DNA of 64,000 bases from Doris montereyensis (Eukaryota > Mollusca > Gastropoda > Nudibranchia > Dorididae): assembly GCA_037039925.1 (NCBI GenBank), contig JAXRKP010000381.1, forward strand, positions 1 to 64,000. The letters are read 5' to 3'. Shown one piece after another: positions 1-18,599 of the stretch. Position 1 is the stretch's first letter. Each line of letters opens with the position of its first letter. Made by a program: the position numbers and the translations under genes. The notes below the pieces were generated by a model that had not been told where the DNA came from, ran no database searches, and worked only from the letters and a program-made list of their open reading frames with translations.

Positions 1-960
1 TGAAAACTGGCAAAACTTATGTATTTTATTTGTTTGGCTTACAGCTTTAAGGCTAATCTTTCAGGTTTGTTCATGTATATTAACATTTTATGAATTAACT
101 TCGATTTATATATTAATATCAATTAAAATTATCAGTTTTTAAGTTGTATTTTAAACTTATAAAAATTCAAAAATTCAGAATTGAAAAAAGATTGATAATT
201 TTCTTTTTACCTACCAGCGTAATGGCTAGCGGAGCTGCCTAGTTGATAATTGTTGTATGTAGATCTAATTACAAACAGATCACGACAGTGAGATGGTACT
301 TGTTACTGTAGAGTTTTATTGTGGATAAATTTATAATAATTTATACATCTGTGTGATCTAATGATTACTGTAATCTCTGTGTTTATTAATTTAATGCTGA
401 ATGAGGTAGATTTTCTTTTAAAAAATAGCTTCAATAGTTTGAAACATGAGGATAAGCTACAAATAAATCATTTAGGACCTCAACTGAAAAACATCGCGTT
501 TTCGGCTTTCGAAACCCATCTACGTATGATACTGTCAAATGGTTGACTATTAGTATTATAAGCGTAGAAAAGAAAAAAGCGTTTGTTTTGCTTCAATTGT
601 TTATTATTTGGAGGCGATAGCATTTGGTCAAAAAGTGGTCGCTCGGACGTTAAACATTTGAAAGAAAAGTTAAGAAGTATCAACGTAGTTAGTTCAACCC
701 ATATGGTCAATGCTGTCAAATACATGACAAACGAATAACAGCATATATTAAAAAAACTATAGGATAGGATTGACTAAATGCTTTAATTGTTTTAAATGCC
801 AGTTTACACGGGTTTAATAGGGGTTTGAATACTTTAAACCAAAGAGACATCATTGAAGACCAAACGAACTCAATTCCCTTACACATGAAGGAAAAAGAAA
901 GTGGTTGTGACGTCATATTCGTTGATTTGTTATTCCTTTTTTATATCGTTTATTAAAGTG
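1..960. other. Intergenic stretch, nothing recognised
   Basis: AT-rich sequence with only short, low-complexity reading frames. None shows a motif, a splice-site pair or a recognisable family signature. Confidence 0.4.
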
Positions 961-974
961 TTCCTCTAGGTGTT

Positions 975-1535
975 TAGGGTCAAATAGGTCGGTAAATGAC
1001 GGAAAAAGATAGAAATTTAGTAGGAAAAAAATACATTTCGAGAAAAATGCAAATCAAGAAATCAAAAGAAAATAACACAAAACAAGACGCTTCTTACGGG
1101 TTTCCTTCATGTAGCAGCCCCTTATTCTTTCGACAGTCTCTGGCATTATTACTAATGTAAAGAGGATTGTAAATCTAGGTTTGGATGTGAACTGTTGTGA
1201 AAACAGTCAAAATGGCGAGTTTGTTGTTTAATTCCTCTATTCCTATAATTGTGCGCGTGTTTACAAAGACACCGATCGGCAACGCTTGCCCTCCACCTGT
1301 TACGTCACGCAGCGCTAGGTCAAATGGGTGTGCGGTGTTGTCGACTGGTAAGCGAAACTAATGTCGCCAAAATGGGCCATTTAGTGCCATTTTACACGGG
1401 GGTTTTTTGTGTCATCTTCTCAGGCCATGTCAGGGTAATTGAAGTCAAAATCTTTACTATTTTTACCTTCCTCGCCTACAAAATATATTGCAATACAAGA
1501 ATAATATGACATATGGACATTTTTCTGCTATATAC
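975..1535 (+). repeat. Unclassified dispersed repeat, copy 1
   Basis: About 550 bases that recur, diverged but collinear and in the same orientation, at about 15310-15840. Shared landmarks in order include the run around TCGGTAAATG, CATTTCGAGAAAAAT, AGAAAATAACACAAAACAA, GTAGCAGCCCC, GACAGTCTCTGGCATT, CTGTTGTGAAAAC and the end CATATGGACATTTTTCT. No long reading frame is shared, and I see no terminal repeats or target-site duplication. It could be a non-autonomous transposon or the end of a longer element. Confidence 0.6.
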
Positions 1536-1559
1536 CTGTAGATAAAGGATCGTTCCACC

Positions 1560-3995
1560 CGAATATGTACAGAACAGAAAATCGATAAAATAATAGCATG
1601 TGACAACTGTCATAAGAGATACCACATAAAGTGTTTATGAATCAATCAAAATCTACACACAAAACCATAGGAAATCCAAACTTAACATGGGAGTGTACAC
1701 AATGTGGATTGCCAAATTCCAGTTCAAGCCTATTCAGTAATTTTGCTTTGTCAACTTTAAACAGTTTCAGTGCCCTTGATCGTTTCAATTCAACCAATGG
1801 ATCTAAACCTGAAACCTGTCGTAAACCTAAAACTAAAACATTAAAAGGGTCAAACAGAACTGAGTCATAATGTTTAAACTAATTAAACTCTTCCAATGAG
1901 CTCGACTTTAACCTAAAACCACACCAAATATCAATCTCTAACAATCACAATGCTAGATGTAAACCTAAACAATCAAACTCAACAAAGCCGACAAAAAACG
2001 AAACTCTCATCCAGGAACCAGATAAAGAAAGCAAATAGTTTGAACCAACAACGTCCATCGGCATTCTCAGACCCATCTGGTACCTTCAATGGACAGTTTA
2101 GTTGAAACAAAATAGCCAGCATGGATATCATAAAAGGAGTCCTTAAACTAATGGTAAATTTAAAGGAAAACAAAGCCACAGGACCAGATGGTATTTCTGC
2201 TAGATTTATCAAAACATTTGCACAGGAACTTACCCCTACTTACACATTCCTGTTTCAGACATCCCTAGATCAAGGAAAGGTCCCAATGACTGAAAGAATG
2301 CCCACATTATCATCATCTATAAAACGAGGGACAAAAGCAGGGCTGCAAATTACAGCCCAGTATCTTTAACATCAATCTCATGTAAACTTTTGGAACATAT
2401 AACAAAACAGTAACGTCATGAAACATCTGGACCTATATAACATCCTGACAGATGTATAACAAGGTTTCCGTTGGCATTGATCTTGCAAATCCCAGCGCAT
2501 TACTACATGATCTGACTTCGTGAACACTATCGATGAGAATGGACAAACGGGTGCCATACTGCTAGACTTCAGTAAAGCATTTGATAAAGGTCCCCACCAA
2601 AGCCTACTGACAAAACTTGAACATTATGGAATTATCAAACAACATACATTCATGGTTAGCAACCTTTCTCTCAAATCGATCACGACCTGTAATTGTTGAG
2701 AAGCGCATGTTCATTCCACTTCCAGTTCTATCAGAAGTTCCCTTGGGAGCTGTTCTGAGTCCTCTTATATTTCTTATATACATAAACAACCTGCCAGAAA
2801 GAGTATCAGAGGGCATAAAGATAAGAATTTTCGTGACCGACAGCGTGTATAGAGAAATAAAATATCACAAAGACGCAGAAGTCTTCCAAGAAGATCTGAA
2901 CAAACTACAGGCATGGGAGAAGGAGTGGAGGTTAAAAATTCACTCCAAGAAGTATCAAGTCATCCGCATCACTAATAAGCAGAAGCCCATCAACAATGAC
3001 TACACCATCCACGGTGAAAATTGCAGTCTACTTCAAAAGCAGATTACCTGGGCTTAACCATAGATAGTGGCGTCGGTGGCCGAGCGGTTAGACTGTCGGG
3101 CTGGGGATCATGAGGTCCCGAGTTCGAATCCTAGCAAAGCCAGGACCGACGTTGTGTTCCTTGGGAAAGACACTTAACACGCATTTTCCCCATTCTACCC
3201 ATGTGCAAATGGGTACAAGCACTAGCTTGGGAGTAAAAACTGCGTCAGACTAGCGTCCTGGCCAGAGGTGATTATTATCACTTGTTCCACTTCACGCTAT
3301 AGAAACCAGGATAAACTCCGGCTCTATGGGCCGTAAGGGCCTTGAAGGAACTTTACTTTAACCATAGATAGCAAACTGTCATTGAACCACTATATTGACA
3401 AGGTATGCCAAAAGGCTGATAACAGATTGAGCTTCCTAAGAAGAAGCTTGTCATTCTGCCCAAAGGCAGTGAAGGAGAAAGCTAGAAAACTCTTGTGAGA
3501 CCCATCCTGGAATACGGTGTAAAGTATAGATAAACTTGAATGAATCCAAAGAAGAACATGCACTTCTGTGTGCAACAATGCCAGGAAGAAAAGCATAGCA
3601 AAAAATACTACAATCCAATAAATGGAGCCCCTTGCGGGAAAGGAGAGCAAGGCATGTGATGTTCCGTCTCTTTAAAGCTCCTCGAGGTCAAATCACCTTT
3701 CCACTTGACCACCAATGCATTAACTCATGAAAAGAAAATCTGTACCAACTTCCAACAACCAGACACCACACACAGTACACACCTTCGCTCATTCTTCCCT
3801 AACGCTGTCAGATTATGAAAAAAACAACTGGGCAATGTAACATCGTTCAAACAGAGCATAGACAAAATCACCTCCAGGCCTATCTCTATATTATTACATG
3901 TATAAGCAGACACGCTCAAACTCAAATAACACTACTGTTACACTGTCGCGAGTATCTTCAGGAATGAAGCTGCGACAACATGGATGGAATGACGA
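1560..3995 (+). mobile_element. CR1-like LINE, degenerate, with internal deletion and SINE insertion
   Basis: Non-LTR retrotransposon remnant. At 1590-1640 a PHD-like zinc motif is readable (CDNCHKRYHIKC), followed by WECTQCGLPN, a combination found in the N-terminal part of CR1-type ORF2 proteins. The endonuclease part is missing between about 1900 and 2070. Reverse transcriptase follows in several frames: KATGPDGISARF at 2160-2210, LLDFSKAFDK at 2560-2590, then PLGAVLSPLIFLIYINNLP in a 146-residue frame from 2617. Where a F/YADD box is expected the sequence reads IRIFVTDS, so the active site is lost. After the SINE at 3068-3357 the element resumes with SKLSLNHYIDKVCQKADNR and ends in a typical tail (RSFFPNAVRL) near 3800. 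The (AAG)n run follows directly. Confidence 0.85.
3068..3357 (+). mobile_element. tRNA-derived SINE inserted in the LINE, with 14-bp target-site duplication
   Basis: The head is tRNA-like (class-II Leu/Ser type), with box A around GGTGGCCGAGCGGTTAGA and box B GAGTTCGAATCC. A body with GTTCCTTGGGAAAGACACTT follows, and the tail ends in AACTTTACT. It is flanked by identical TTAACCATAGATAG copies at 3054-3067 and 3358-3371. The LINE coding sequence continues directly after the second copy, which fixes the ends of the insertion. Confidence 0.9.
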
Positions 3996-4115
3996 AAAGA
4001 AGAAGAAGAAGAAGAAGAAGAAGAAGAAGAAGAAGAAGAAGAAGAAGAAGAAGAAGAAGAAGAAGAAGAAGAAGAAGAAGAAGAAGAAGAAGAAGAAGAA
4101 GAAGAAGAAGAAGAA
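3995..4115 (+). repeat. (AAG)n microsatellite
   Basis: About 40 near-perfect AAG/GAA units directly at the 3' end of the CR1-like LINE. The reading frame through it (poly-lysine) is an artefact. Confidence 0.98.
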
Positions 4116-4129
4116 AGAAAAGAAAGAAA

Positions 4130-5160
4130 TAGAGAGAGAAAGACAGACGGCCAGGAAAAACAGATAGACAGCTAATAGCCTAATACTAGTTTAACGGATA
4201 GGCAGACACAGCTAACGAAGATAGGAATATGTTTCATTTTTTCTGTATGGCCTTTCTAGGGTTCAACCCTGCACCTCCCTGGTTTCTTGAGTGGGTCGTC
4301 GTTCCGTCTGTTGTATTCCTGCTGTGCAACATTCACTAGGAAGTTTTGTATTAGCTCTATTTATGTGAGAAAAGTAAAAACTGAATAGATAAGATAAACG
4401 TTTTGTGAGGGAAAGTCTGGGTTTGTAAGGTTTCCGAAAATTGAAGACGAACCACATGTTGTTATTGAACACCTCTATACTCTTTAAATCCTCCTCTTTG
4501 CTTTCCAGTGTTATTGAAAATTCACTAGAGATTTATTTTTGGGGGGTGGGGGTTGTTTTTGTTTTAAACAGTATAATACGTTTATATCTAGAAAGTGTAA
4601 TTACTGTAATGTTAGCTGTTAACCTGGTATGTGTACAGAAGTTACACCCGTCAGGTGAAAACCTTCAGTTCCGATCCTTTCCACCTGACTCAGTCTCCTT
4701 TCACTTAACTTATTCTTTTTCACTGCATCTTTTTACCCCGAGTTCTTTTTTTAAAAATCCAACCACCTTTCTTCATTTCATTACCGTTATCTTTCTTTTT
4801 CCTGTCCTCTTTTTATACTTATGTTTTACGATGTTTCCCTCCGTGTGTTCTCAGAGTCTGTACGCTTGTCTGACTGTCTCTTCTTTGGTCTCATCTTTAA
4901 CATTTTGAAGACGAGTAACGCAATCATTGATAAAAAGTTATCGTCTGCATGTTCTCCACGAAAGACGGCTGCTCCTTTGCGTTGATTATGGCGCAACACA
5001 CAGCAGCCATTAATGGAGCTATTTTACACATACGCGTGTAAGTGTGAGAAGGGCGTTTCGTGCTCATTTTGATTGAAAAGCAATACGATATCGGCCGACG
5101 CTGTCTGTCACTGTCATTGTCATGTCATGTCTGTGTCATGAATAATGACATGAAATAATG
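4130..5160. other. Gene-free stretch
   Basis: No convincing coding signal. A 155-residue open frame at 4441-4908 is hydrophobic and of low complexity, without motifs. A short run of overlapping GTCATGTCATGTCTGTGTCAT repeats lies near 5110-5150. Confidence 0.4.
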
Positions 5161-5289
5161 TTAAAGCCCCGTAAGAACAAAGTCGAGACAAATCAAATAC
5201 ATGTACCTGTACACAGAAATGGACACAAAAATATAGGAATAATACAAAGGAATAGACAGTGAGCTATCAACCAAACTAACGACGCTCCT

Positions 5290-5585
5290 TTGAAGTTGAT
5301 TTAATTTGATTTTGATTTACCCGCATCCACAACTATGGTGATATCGGTACGATTTATAATTTTGCCTGGAAGTCCTGTAAACAGCCAACGGGTCTTTAAC
5401 GGACACAGAGTGTTATGATCTGCACACGGGACCTCCTGTTTAATCGTCCGTCTGCGACTACCTGGATCAGGGGAGTAGATTTTGCTCGAAAAAACTCGAG
5501 AAATTGTTCAACCCTTGGCGGGGCTCGAATCCACTACCTTTTGGTTGAGAGGCCGACACCTTGCCTCTGAACTACCGAGTCCCCC
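5290..5585 (-). mobile_element. tRNA-derived SINE (family 2), minus strand
   Basis: On the minus strand the element starts with GGGGGACTCGGTAGTTCAGA (box A-like) and carries box B GGATTCGAGCCCC. It continues with TCTCGAGTTTTTTCGAGCAAA and a body containing GTTGGCTGTTTACAGG. Related copies lie at 6085-6304 (minus), 40019-40118 (plus) and 51006-51310 (plus), which supports a multi-copy family. Confidence 0.75.
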
Positions 5586-5705
5586 TCAAATGCACCTGTT
5601 CACAGAAATAGACAAAAAATATATAGGAATGGGAATAATACAAAGGAATAGACAGTAAACTATCAACCAAGCTAACGACACTCGTCTAGAGAGAGAACAT
5701 GTAGA

Positions 5706-5880
5706 ATGTAGTTAGTTAGCTTAGGTCAGTCATAGTCATAGTAATGGTTGGTAGTGCGCTTTCTTTTCATGGCAAAGCGACATATGCGACCTGGAGGTCG
5801 CCCAAAGATTTTGTTGTCTTTTTCCTTTTTTTTTAAGTCTCGACTTTGTTCCTACGGAGCTTCAATATTATTTCATATTC
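5706..5880 (+). mobile_element. SINE-like repeat (family 3), copy 1
   Basis: Shares GTTAGCTT...GGTTG.TAGT.CGCT.TCTTTTCAT...GGAGGT...TTTGTTCCTAC with 47955-48130. The box A-like start (GTTAGCTT-GGTTGGTAG) and a box B-like GGGTTCGATTC in the other copy suggest tRNA ancestry. Confidence 0.55.
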
Positions 5881-6084
5881 GCATTCATCATTTTCGACAT
5901 GCCCACACAGTCTGTTTTACATAAATAATACATGTACTAATAACTAATATACATATTATTATACATGTATTACATTATTTACTCTGAGATCTCATGACAA
6001 AATAACAAAAATAAAAAGGTTTAATTTTTCTCATATTTTGTTCTACTATTTCCGACTTTAGTACGACAGAAACTCACACTTTAA

Positions 6085-6304
6085 TTCGAGAGTTTTGATT
6101 TTATCTGATTTACCCACACCCACAACAGCTAACGTGACCTCGGGAATTTTGGTATGATTTTTATACACGGGATCTCTTTTTTATCGTCCGTAGATTTTGC
6201 TCGAAAAAAAACTCGAGAAAATATTTCAACCGTTGGTGGGGCTCGAACCCATTACCTTTTGGTTGAGAGGCCGACACTTTGCCTCTGGACTACCGATACC
6301 CCTT
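6085..6304 (-). mobile_element. tRNA-derived SINE (family 2), second minus-strand copy
   Basis: Close relative of the copy at 5290-5585, with the same CTCGAGTTTTTTTTCGAGCAAA block and box B GGGTTCGAGCCCC on the minus strand. It has a deletion in the body. Confidence 0.75.
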
Positions 6305-6404
6305 CTTCCGATACCCCCTTAATTCGAGACATTGGTGTTGCAAACATAATAACAATATATTAAAGGCGAAAAATGACAATAAATGACAAGTCCACTAATA
6401 AAGA

Positions 6405-6450
6405 CAGAACAAACACGTCACGTTTCGGGTATAACCCTTCGTCAGACAAC
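6405..6450 (-). ncRNA. Hammerhead-ribozyme-like motif, probably a degraded retroelement ribozyme
   Basis: The minus strand reads CTGACGA, then a short hairpin AGGG-TTATA-CCC, then GAAACG-TGA-CGT. This is the order of the hammerhead core: CUGANGA, helix II, GAAA, small helix III. Such minimal motifs are known from Penelope-like and related retroelements. The base after CGT is G where the cleavage site should not be G, and I see no convincing helix I, so activity is doubtful. Confidence 0.4.
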
Positions 6451-6695
6451 AAACGAGAAATATCTAGAATTTAGATCTAAGTACTACCTCAGGCATCACA
6501 CAATGTGATGTCAGAAGAAAAAACATAAAGGAGAAAGAAAGAAAGAAAGAAAAAGACGGTGATGATAAGAAACGTAGCAGAAGGGGTGTGAAGAATGAGC
6601 GAGAGTGGAAGGTTCAGATCTAAAATAAAGTAAAAATATGAAAATAAGTAAGTAATAAAAGGTGAGAAGGAGAGAAGGAGATAGAGAGGAGAGAA

Positions 6696-6820
<125 letters not shown>

Positions 6821-7741
6821 CAGGGAAGAAAGAAAGGAGAGAGAGACGTGTGAGTATGAGAAACAAGAACGAAAAAATAGGATAAATATAAGACTAAATC
6901 TATATGTCACTGGGTCTAGAAAGAAGAAATGATAGAGAATGAATGAAAGGAAGTATCAATCAAGGGAAAAATTTACACTGAAGGTGCGAAATGTATATAA
7001 ATTACAAATTTATCGATGCAATAAGGGAAGAGAGGAAGAGAGTAAACAACTTATCTGAATTTTTTAAAAATGCCAGTTATCACTAGCTGATGCTGTCCAA
7101 GCATTATATTTAATAATATGTTAGAGAAGTCACACAAAAGAAACCACAACGTGGTGATAATCGACACGATATGACAACAAAATTAGAATAAACCTGTGAC
7201 TTTTAATGGATGATAAGATGATCCATGAAATTTGGATATTACCTGATAAATTCCGATATTAATTACTCTTCATTATACACAATTAGGAAGTAAACAATAA
7301 GTAACTATGTTCTTCTGTTCGACCGATGCAGTCATGAATGAGTCATCACAGTGTGACGTGATGTCATCGCCATTTACAGGACAGAAAGCGAGGTGAAAGG
7401 ACAGCGGATTCTGACACTGACACTGACAACTACTGCATATTAGTCTAGTGTAGTATGATGTACTACAAACTACATGTACATGATTGTGTTTCAGTTTCAG
7501 ATGTCATTATCATGTAAACTTAATAAAATTGTAGTTGACAATATATTAACTATTATCTTAAAACAGGTTTAAAAATAACAGTTAGCATCCAAATGTGGAT
7601 CGAAAAAGTATGTGGTGTATGACTACTGTATGACTACTTGTTGCACATTATGAAAATGTGTTCCCGTCGGTAGATTACAGCCTTGAGCCGATTTGATCGC
7701 TAAATAACAAACACCAAGGGAACAAAAACGGAGACATTCCG

Positions 7742-8620
<879 letters not shown>

Positions 8621-8639
8621 AATTATACAAAGGCATCCA

Positions 8640-9670
8640 CCAAGTTCGACATTCACACAGAAGGCATAATATTAATATGTACATGTATTCATGTTACTGT
8701 TAATCGTTATGTATATTGCGTAGGTGTGTGTAAATTATATATGCTTAATGTCTTAATTTATAATGTTTATCCATGTTTGAGCTGTTTATCCATGTTTGAG
8801 TGCGCTGAGCTTGATATATATCGGGGTGGGGGCTATACAAGAACTGTTTATTATCATTGCAACAATTAGAGCCCTTTATTCCATTTTATGCCTGCCCCAT
8901 TAAGACCGAAAGATGGGATTTTTTGTTTGTTTTGCCCAGACTGCCCTATAAACGGCCAAGGGACACCAAAAACTAAAAACCCTGAAATGAACTATGTATA
9001 ATGTATGCTTCCAAATTCAACCCTGACCAAATGCAAACAAAAAATGGGTGCACTTTCGCCTCCTTTTCACCCCGTCTCTCCTTTTGTTACCCCCATTTTG
9101 GTGTAAGAAATGTGTACTGGGCGCGCTAGAGTGGATGCATCTCATTTTCCCCTAGGAATACTACCACTACCATTAACAATTCCAAAATAAAGGTGAGGAG
9201 AGATAACTAAGCGCCGCACTAAATTTCAATCAGTCAATCACCTTTCTCCCACCAAGTCCATTGTGTGTGTACAGAGATTTGTTTATTGATCTCAAGCAAT
9301 AATGCTGAATCCACTCCTCTCCTTGAAAAAGGGAGAGGAAAGGAGGTGAAAGCAAACCCACTCTGTATCGTGCACATACAGCAATGAGCACTGTAGAGAT
9401 ACAAGGTGACAACAATTCACATCCTCCACCCCTTGGCCAGCCATCTCAACTCTTGTCATGACTTTGACTGAATGAATGACTGTTCTTTTTCTCCCTCTAT
9501 TGGTCTTCATCATTTTCTAATTCTATACATGTACTATTATGTCTCCCTTTCTTTTATTTTCCATATTAAGGCCATATTTGGATGGGGGTTTTTTTTAATG
9601 AGAAGAAAATATCACCTCCACCTCTAATTACGTCTTTTAATTTCAATAATTTCACGAACGTGTTCTTGAT
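8640..9670. other. Gene-free stretch
   Basis: No coding signal recognised. At about 8925-8965 the bases TTGCCCAGACTGCCCTATAA resemble, on the minus strand, the body of SINE family 2, and are probably a small fragment of it. Confidence 0.35.
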
Positions 9671-9674
9671 TTGT

Positions 9675-10245
9675 CTGTGCACAGCCAGCTTTCTGCATCA
9701 TCCTCCATGCTACCATCAGTAAATGTGCATAGCTGCCAACCTTTCCAAATCCAATGACTGACAGACTCGGACATAAACCAATTTTCTAACTAGCATGACA
9801 TCCAGTAATAGTTTCTAAAGAACATTGATATAATATGTAATTTGTAATTTAACTTGAAGGAAAATTCACTTTTTTTGGGCAAAGCGCTACAGTAGTTTTA
9901 CAAACTCAGAATGGCGTTTCTGGATTTTCACCACAAATCTCTCGCTCAGTCTCAGTCTGTACTCTGTCGTCAACTTAAGACTTGGAATGTCTTATTTTTG
10001 TTAAATTACAGTAGTTAACCCTCAAATACATAGGCCTATATGTATTTTTATTTCAAGGTAAACACAAACTTGTGGACTCGAAGTGTGTTCTAAATGTCAA
10101 TGCTCTCTGGAAACAATTAGTGAACGTCATGCTAATTTGAAAATTGGTTTGCGGGGTCAGTCTGTCATTAGATTTGAAAAGGTTGGCAGCTAAGTATATT
10201 CACTGGTGGGAGCGTGGAGGATGAAATACAAAGCTGACTGTACAC
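9675..10245. mobile_element. Foldback / long-inverted-repeat element
   Basis: Two arms of about 120 bases face each other: 9675-9799 and 10126-10245. The left arm contains CAGCCAGCTTTCTGCATCAT, ATAGCTGCCAACCTTTCC, ACTGACAGACT and ACCAATTTTC. The right arm carries their reverse complements in reverse order (GTCAGTCTGTCATTAG, AAAAGGTTGGCAGCTA, GCGTGGAGGATGAAATACAA). The loop of about 325 bases has no coding signal. I found no clear target-site duplication. Confidence 0.7.
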
Positions 10246-10249
10246 GTAT

Positions 10250-12350
10250 TGGTTGGCAGCTATGAATCTGCATTATCCTCTGGCGACATAGGCATTCAAA
10301 TCCTCTCACTTTGCTTACTATTTACATTAGAGCAATATCTCATAACTGTTTTTTTTGTAAATGTATTATTGTCACGTGTTTAAAGCATTTTGTGAATGCC
10401 TTGTCCTGATTGGACACAAGCAGTCTTTGTATGTATGACACTATGAGCAGAAGATGATCATCTGTGTCTGTGCATGCATTTGTATCTAAGGTAAGCATGT
10501 GTGCAATAATTTGCATCAATGTTGAAGATTTTTGCATCAGAGAAAGAACTTGTGATGAGTAAAAATCAACAGGATGAATAAATCGCATCAATCAACTTCT
10601 ATGTGAATGCAACTGTGAAACCAAATTTCGTTCTTAGGTAAGTTAAATTAAATCACCCTGTCATATTACATGTATCATGGAAGAGTTAACAGGATGTATA
10701 TTTATTTTACAAAATAGGAAGCAAGCAAACATGAAAAATCACACAACAAAAGGACGTATCAACATCTTGACAAAGAAAAATGAAGAAGGATATCTGAGAG
10801 AGAAAATCTTTTATTTAACTTTGAAATTTCATCACACAAACATTCTATCTTCTGCTCCTATAGACATTATTAAATGTATTCTTTTAGCATGTATTACAAA
10901 CATCAAAAACATTATGAGAAATACCTGCTAATTCTGAGAAAAAATAAAAATCACAACATCCTAAACATAACACGTGTGTAATTTCAGAATCAATAATAAT
11001 CATAAATAAAACAAACAATGTTTCACTACATTTTCTTTCTTTGTTTTATGATGCATTTTACCTTGAATTCATTAACTCCAAATTAGTCTTCTCTTTAACT
11101 CTCATTCACAATACATTCATAAATCTTGCATCAACAAATCAAAATGTCCATGAACAAGTCACAAACCATCAAAAAAAAAATTAACAAGGGGAAAATTCAG
11201 AAAATTATGTACAGCCTCACTTGCCACTTGATTTTTCTGATAGGAAAAAGAAAAGAAAAAGAACATGTTTACAACTTTTACTTCAATGCAATCTTTACAG
11301 TATGAGCAAGCATAGATATTCATTAATATAGTTCTCTACAAGGATATATTAAAACTAACAGTAGATCAAACTGTCCCCGTGGAAAATTGCAAATTTAAAG
11401 CTAAAACCTGCAAAAATTTCCCAAAAAAACCAAGTTGCCAAGAAAATTTGCCAAAAATTACCTTTATTTGTGAAAAAAAAAATTCAAGAAAGAAAAATAT
11501 GAAAATTTACACCAAACTGCCCCACGGAAGTTTACTCATTATAACCTAAAAAAATGCCAAAATTTTCAAAAGAAAGGGCCCAAATTTTCTAACAACACAA
11601 CAGTTGACAAAATTTGAAAATATGCACCGAAAAAATATGATGACGAACCAAAAAAACCAAACTGTACATACATATATTTAAAATGCTTTTATTACAAAAG
11701 TCATGAATTCAAGAGTTAAGAACAAAGCTAGAAACAAAGACTGAGAAAATCGGTGAGATAAACATTATTGTAGCTAAATACAATGATGCAAAATTTCATT
11801 AAAATCTCAACTGAGCGATCAGTTTCCGGGAATCCAGCTGACCGTGGTTGATCCCTGACAGATGCACGTGCGTGGCTGATTAATGAGTTTTGTCAATCAC
11901 AATTAAGAGGACAATTTGCTTCCGGCATTGGACGCTGTGCCAGATATACTATAAAAAAAACGTTGTCACTGACACTACTATACAAACATGTATGTATCCT
12001 CCTATTGAATAGGTCAATACAAGAAGGCATAGGCCCTACCTCCAAAACAAATCTCTCACTACACCAAACTCTAATAAAATTCACAACACTCCAACCCTTC
12101 CCCCCAAAAGAAAATTCAACCCCAAACTTTCTCTCTCCATAAATAGTCTGAGTATGGGTGGGAATAATAATGCCGGGAGATAAGTATAAGAAATATACTT
12201 GTGCTAAGTATAAAAAATATAAGACACCTTGAAGATGAAAATGAGCAGATGAATTTATTTTGATATAAGATGAATGAATATCAGGGAAAGCCTGAAATCT
12301 TGATATGTGGGATGCAAGCTAGGCATCATTTCTTTCATCTACGGGCCTAT
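10250..12350. other. Gene-free stretch, includes presumed PSMA4 downstream region
   Basis: AT-rich, with only short, low-complexity frames. 11380-11640 is unusually rich in AAAATTT/CCAAAA words. The part next to 12355 should hold the 3' UTR of the minus-strand PSMA4 gene, but I cannot fix a poly(A) site. Confidence 0.4.
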
Positions 12351-12354
12351 ATCT

Positions 12355-18583
<6,229 letters not shown>

Positions 18584-18599
18584 CTGAAAGAGAAAGAAA

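Noticed and set aside
480..916. Minus-strand frames of 66-81 residues
   Set aside because: No motif, no splice partner and no similarity to any family I know.
3068..3145. A functional tRNA gene
   Set aside because: Boxes A and B are tRNA-like, but the SINE body and the target-site duplication show it is a retroposon head.
3898..4167. 89-residue frame with a poly-lysine run
   Set aside because: Translation of (AAG)n.
4441..4908. 155-residue hydrophobic frame
   Set aside because: Low complexity, AT/T-rich, no recognisable domain and no supporting gene structure.
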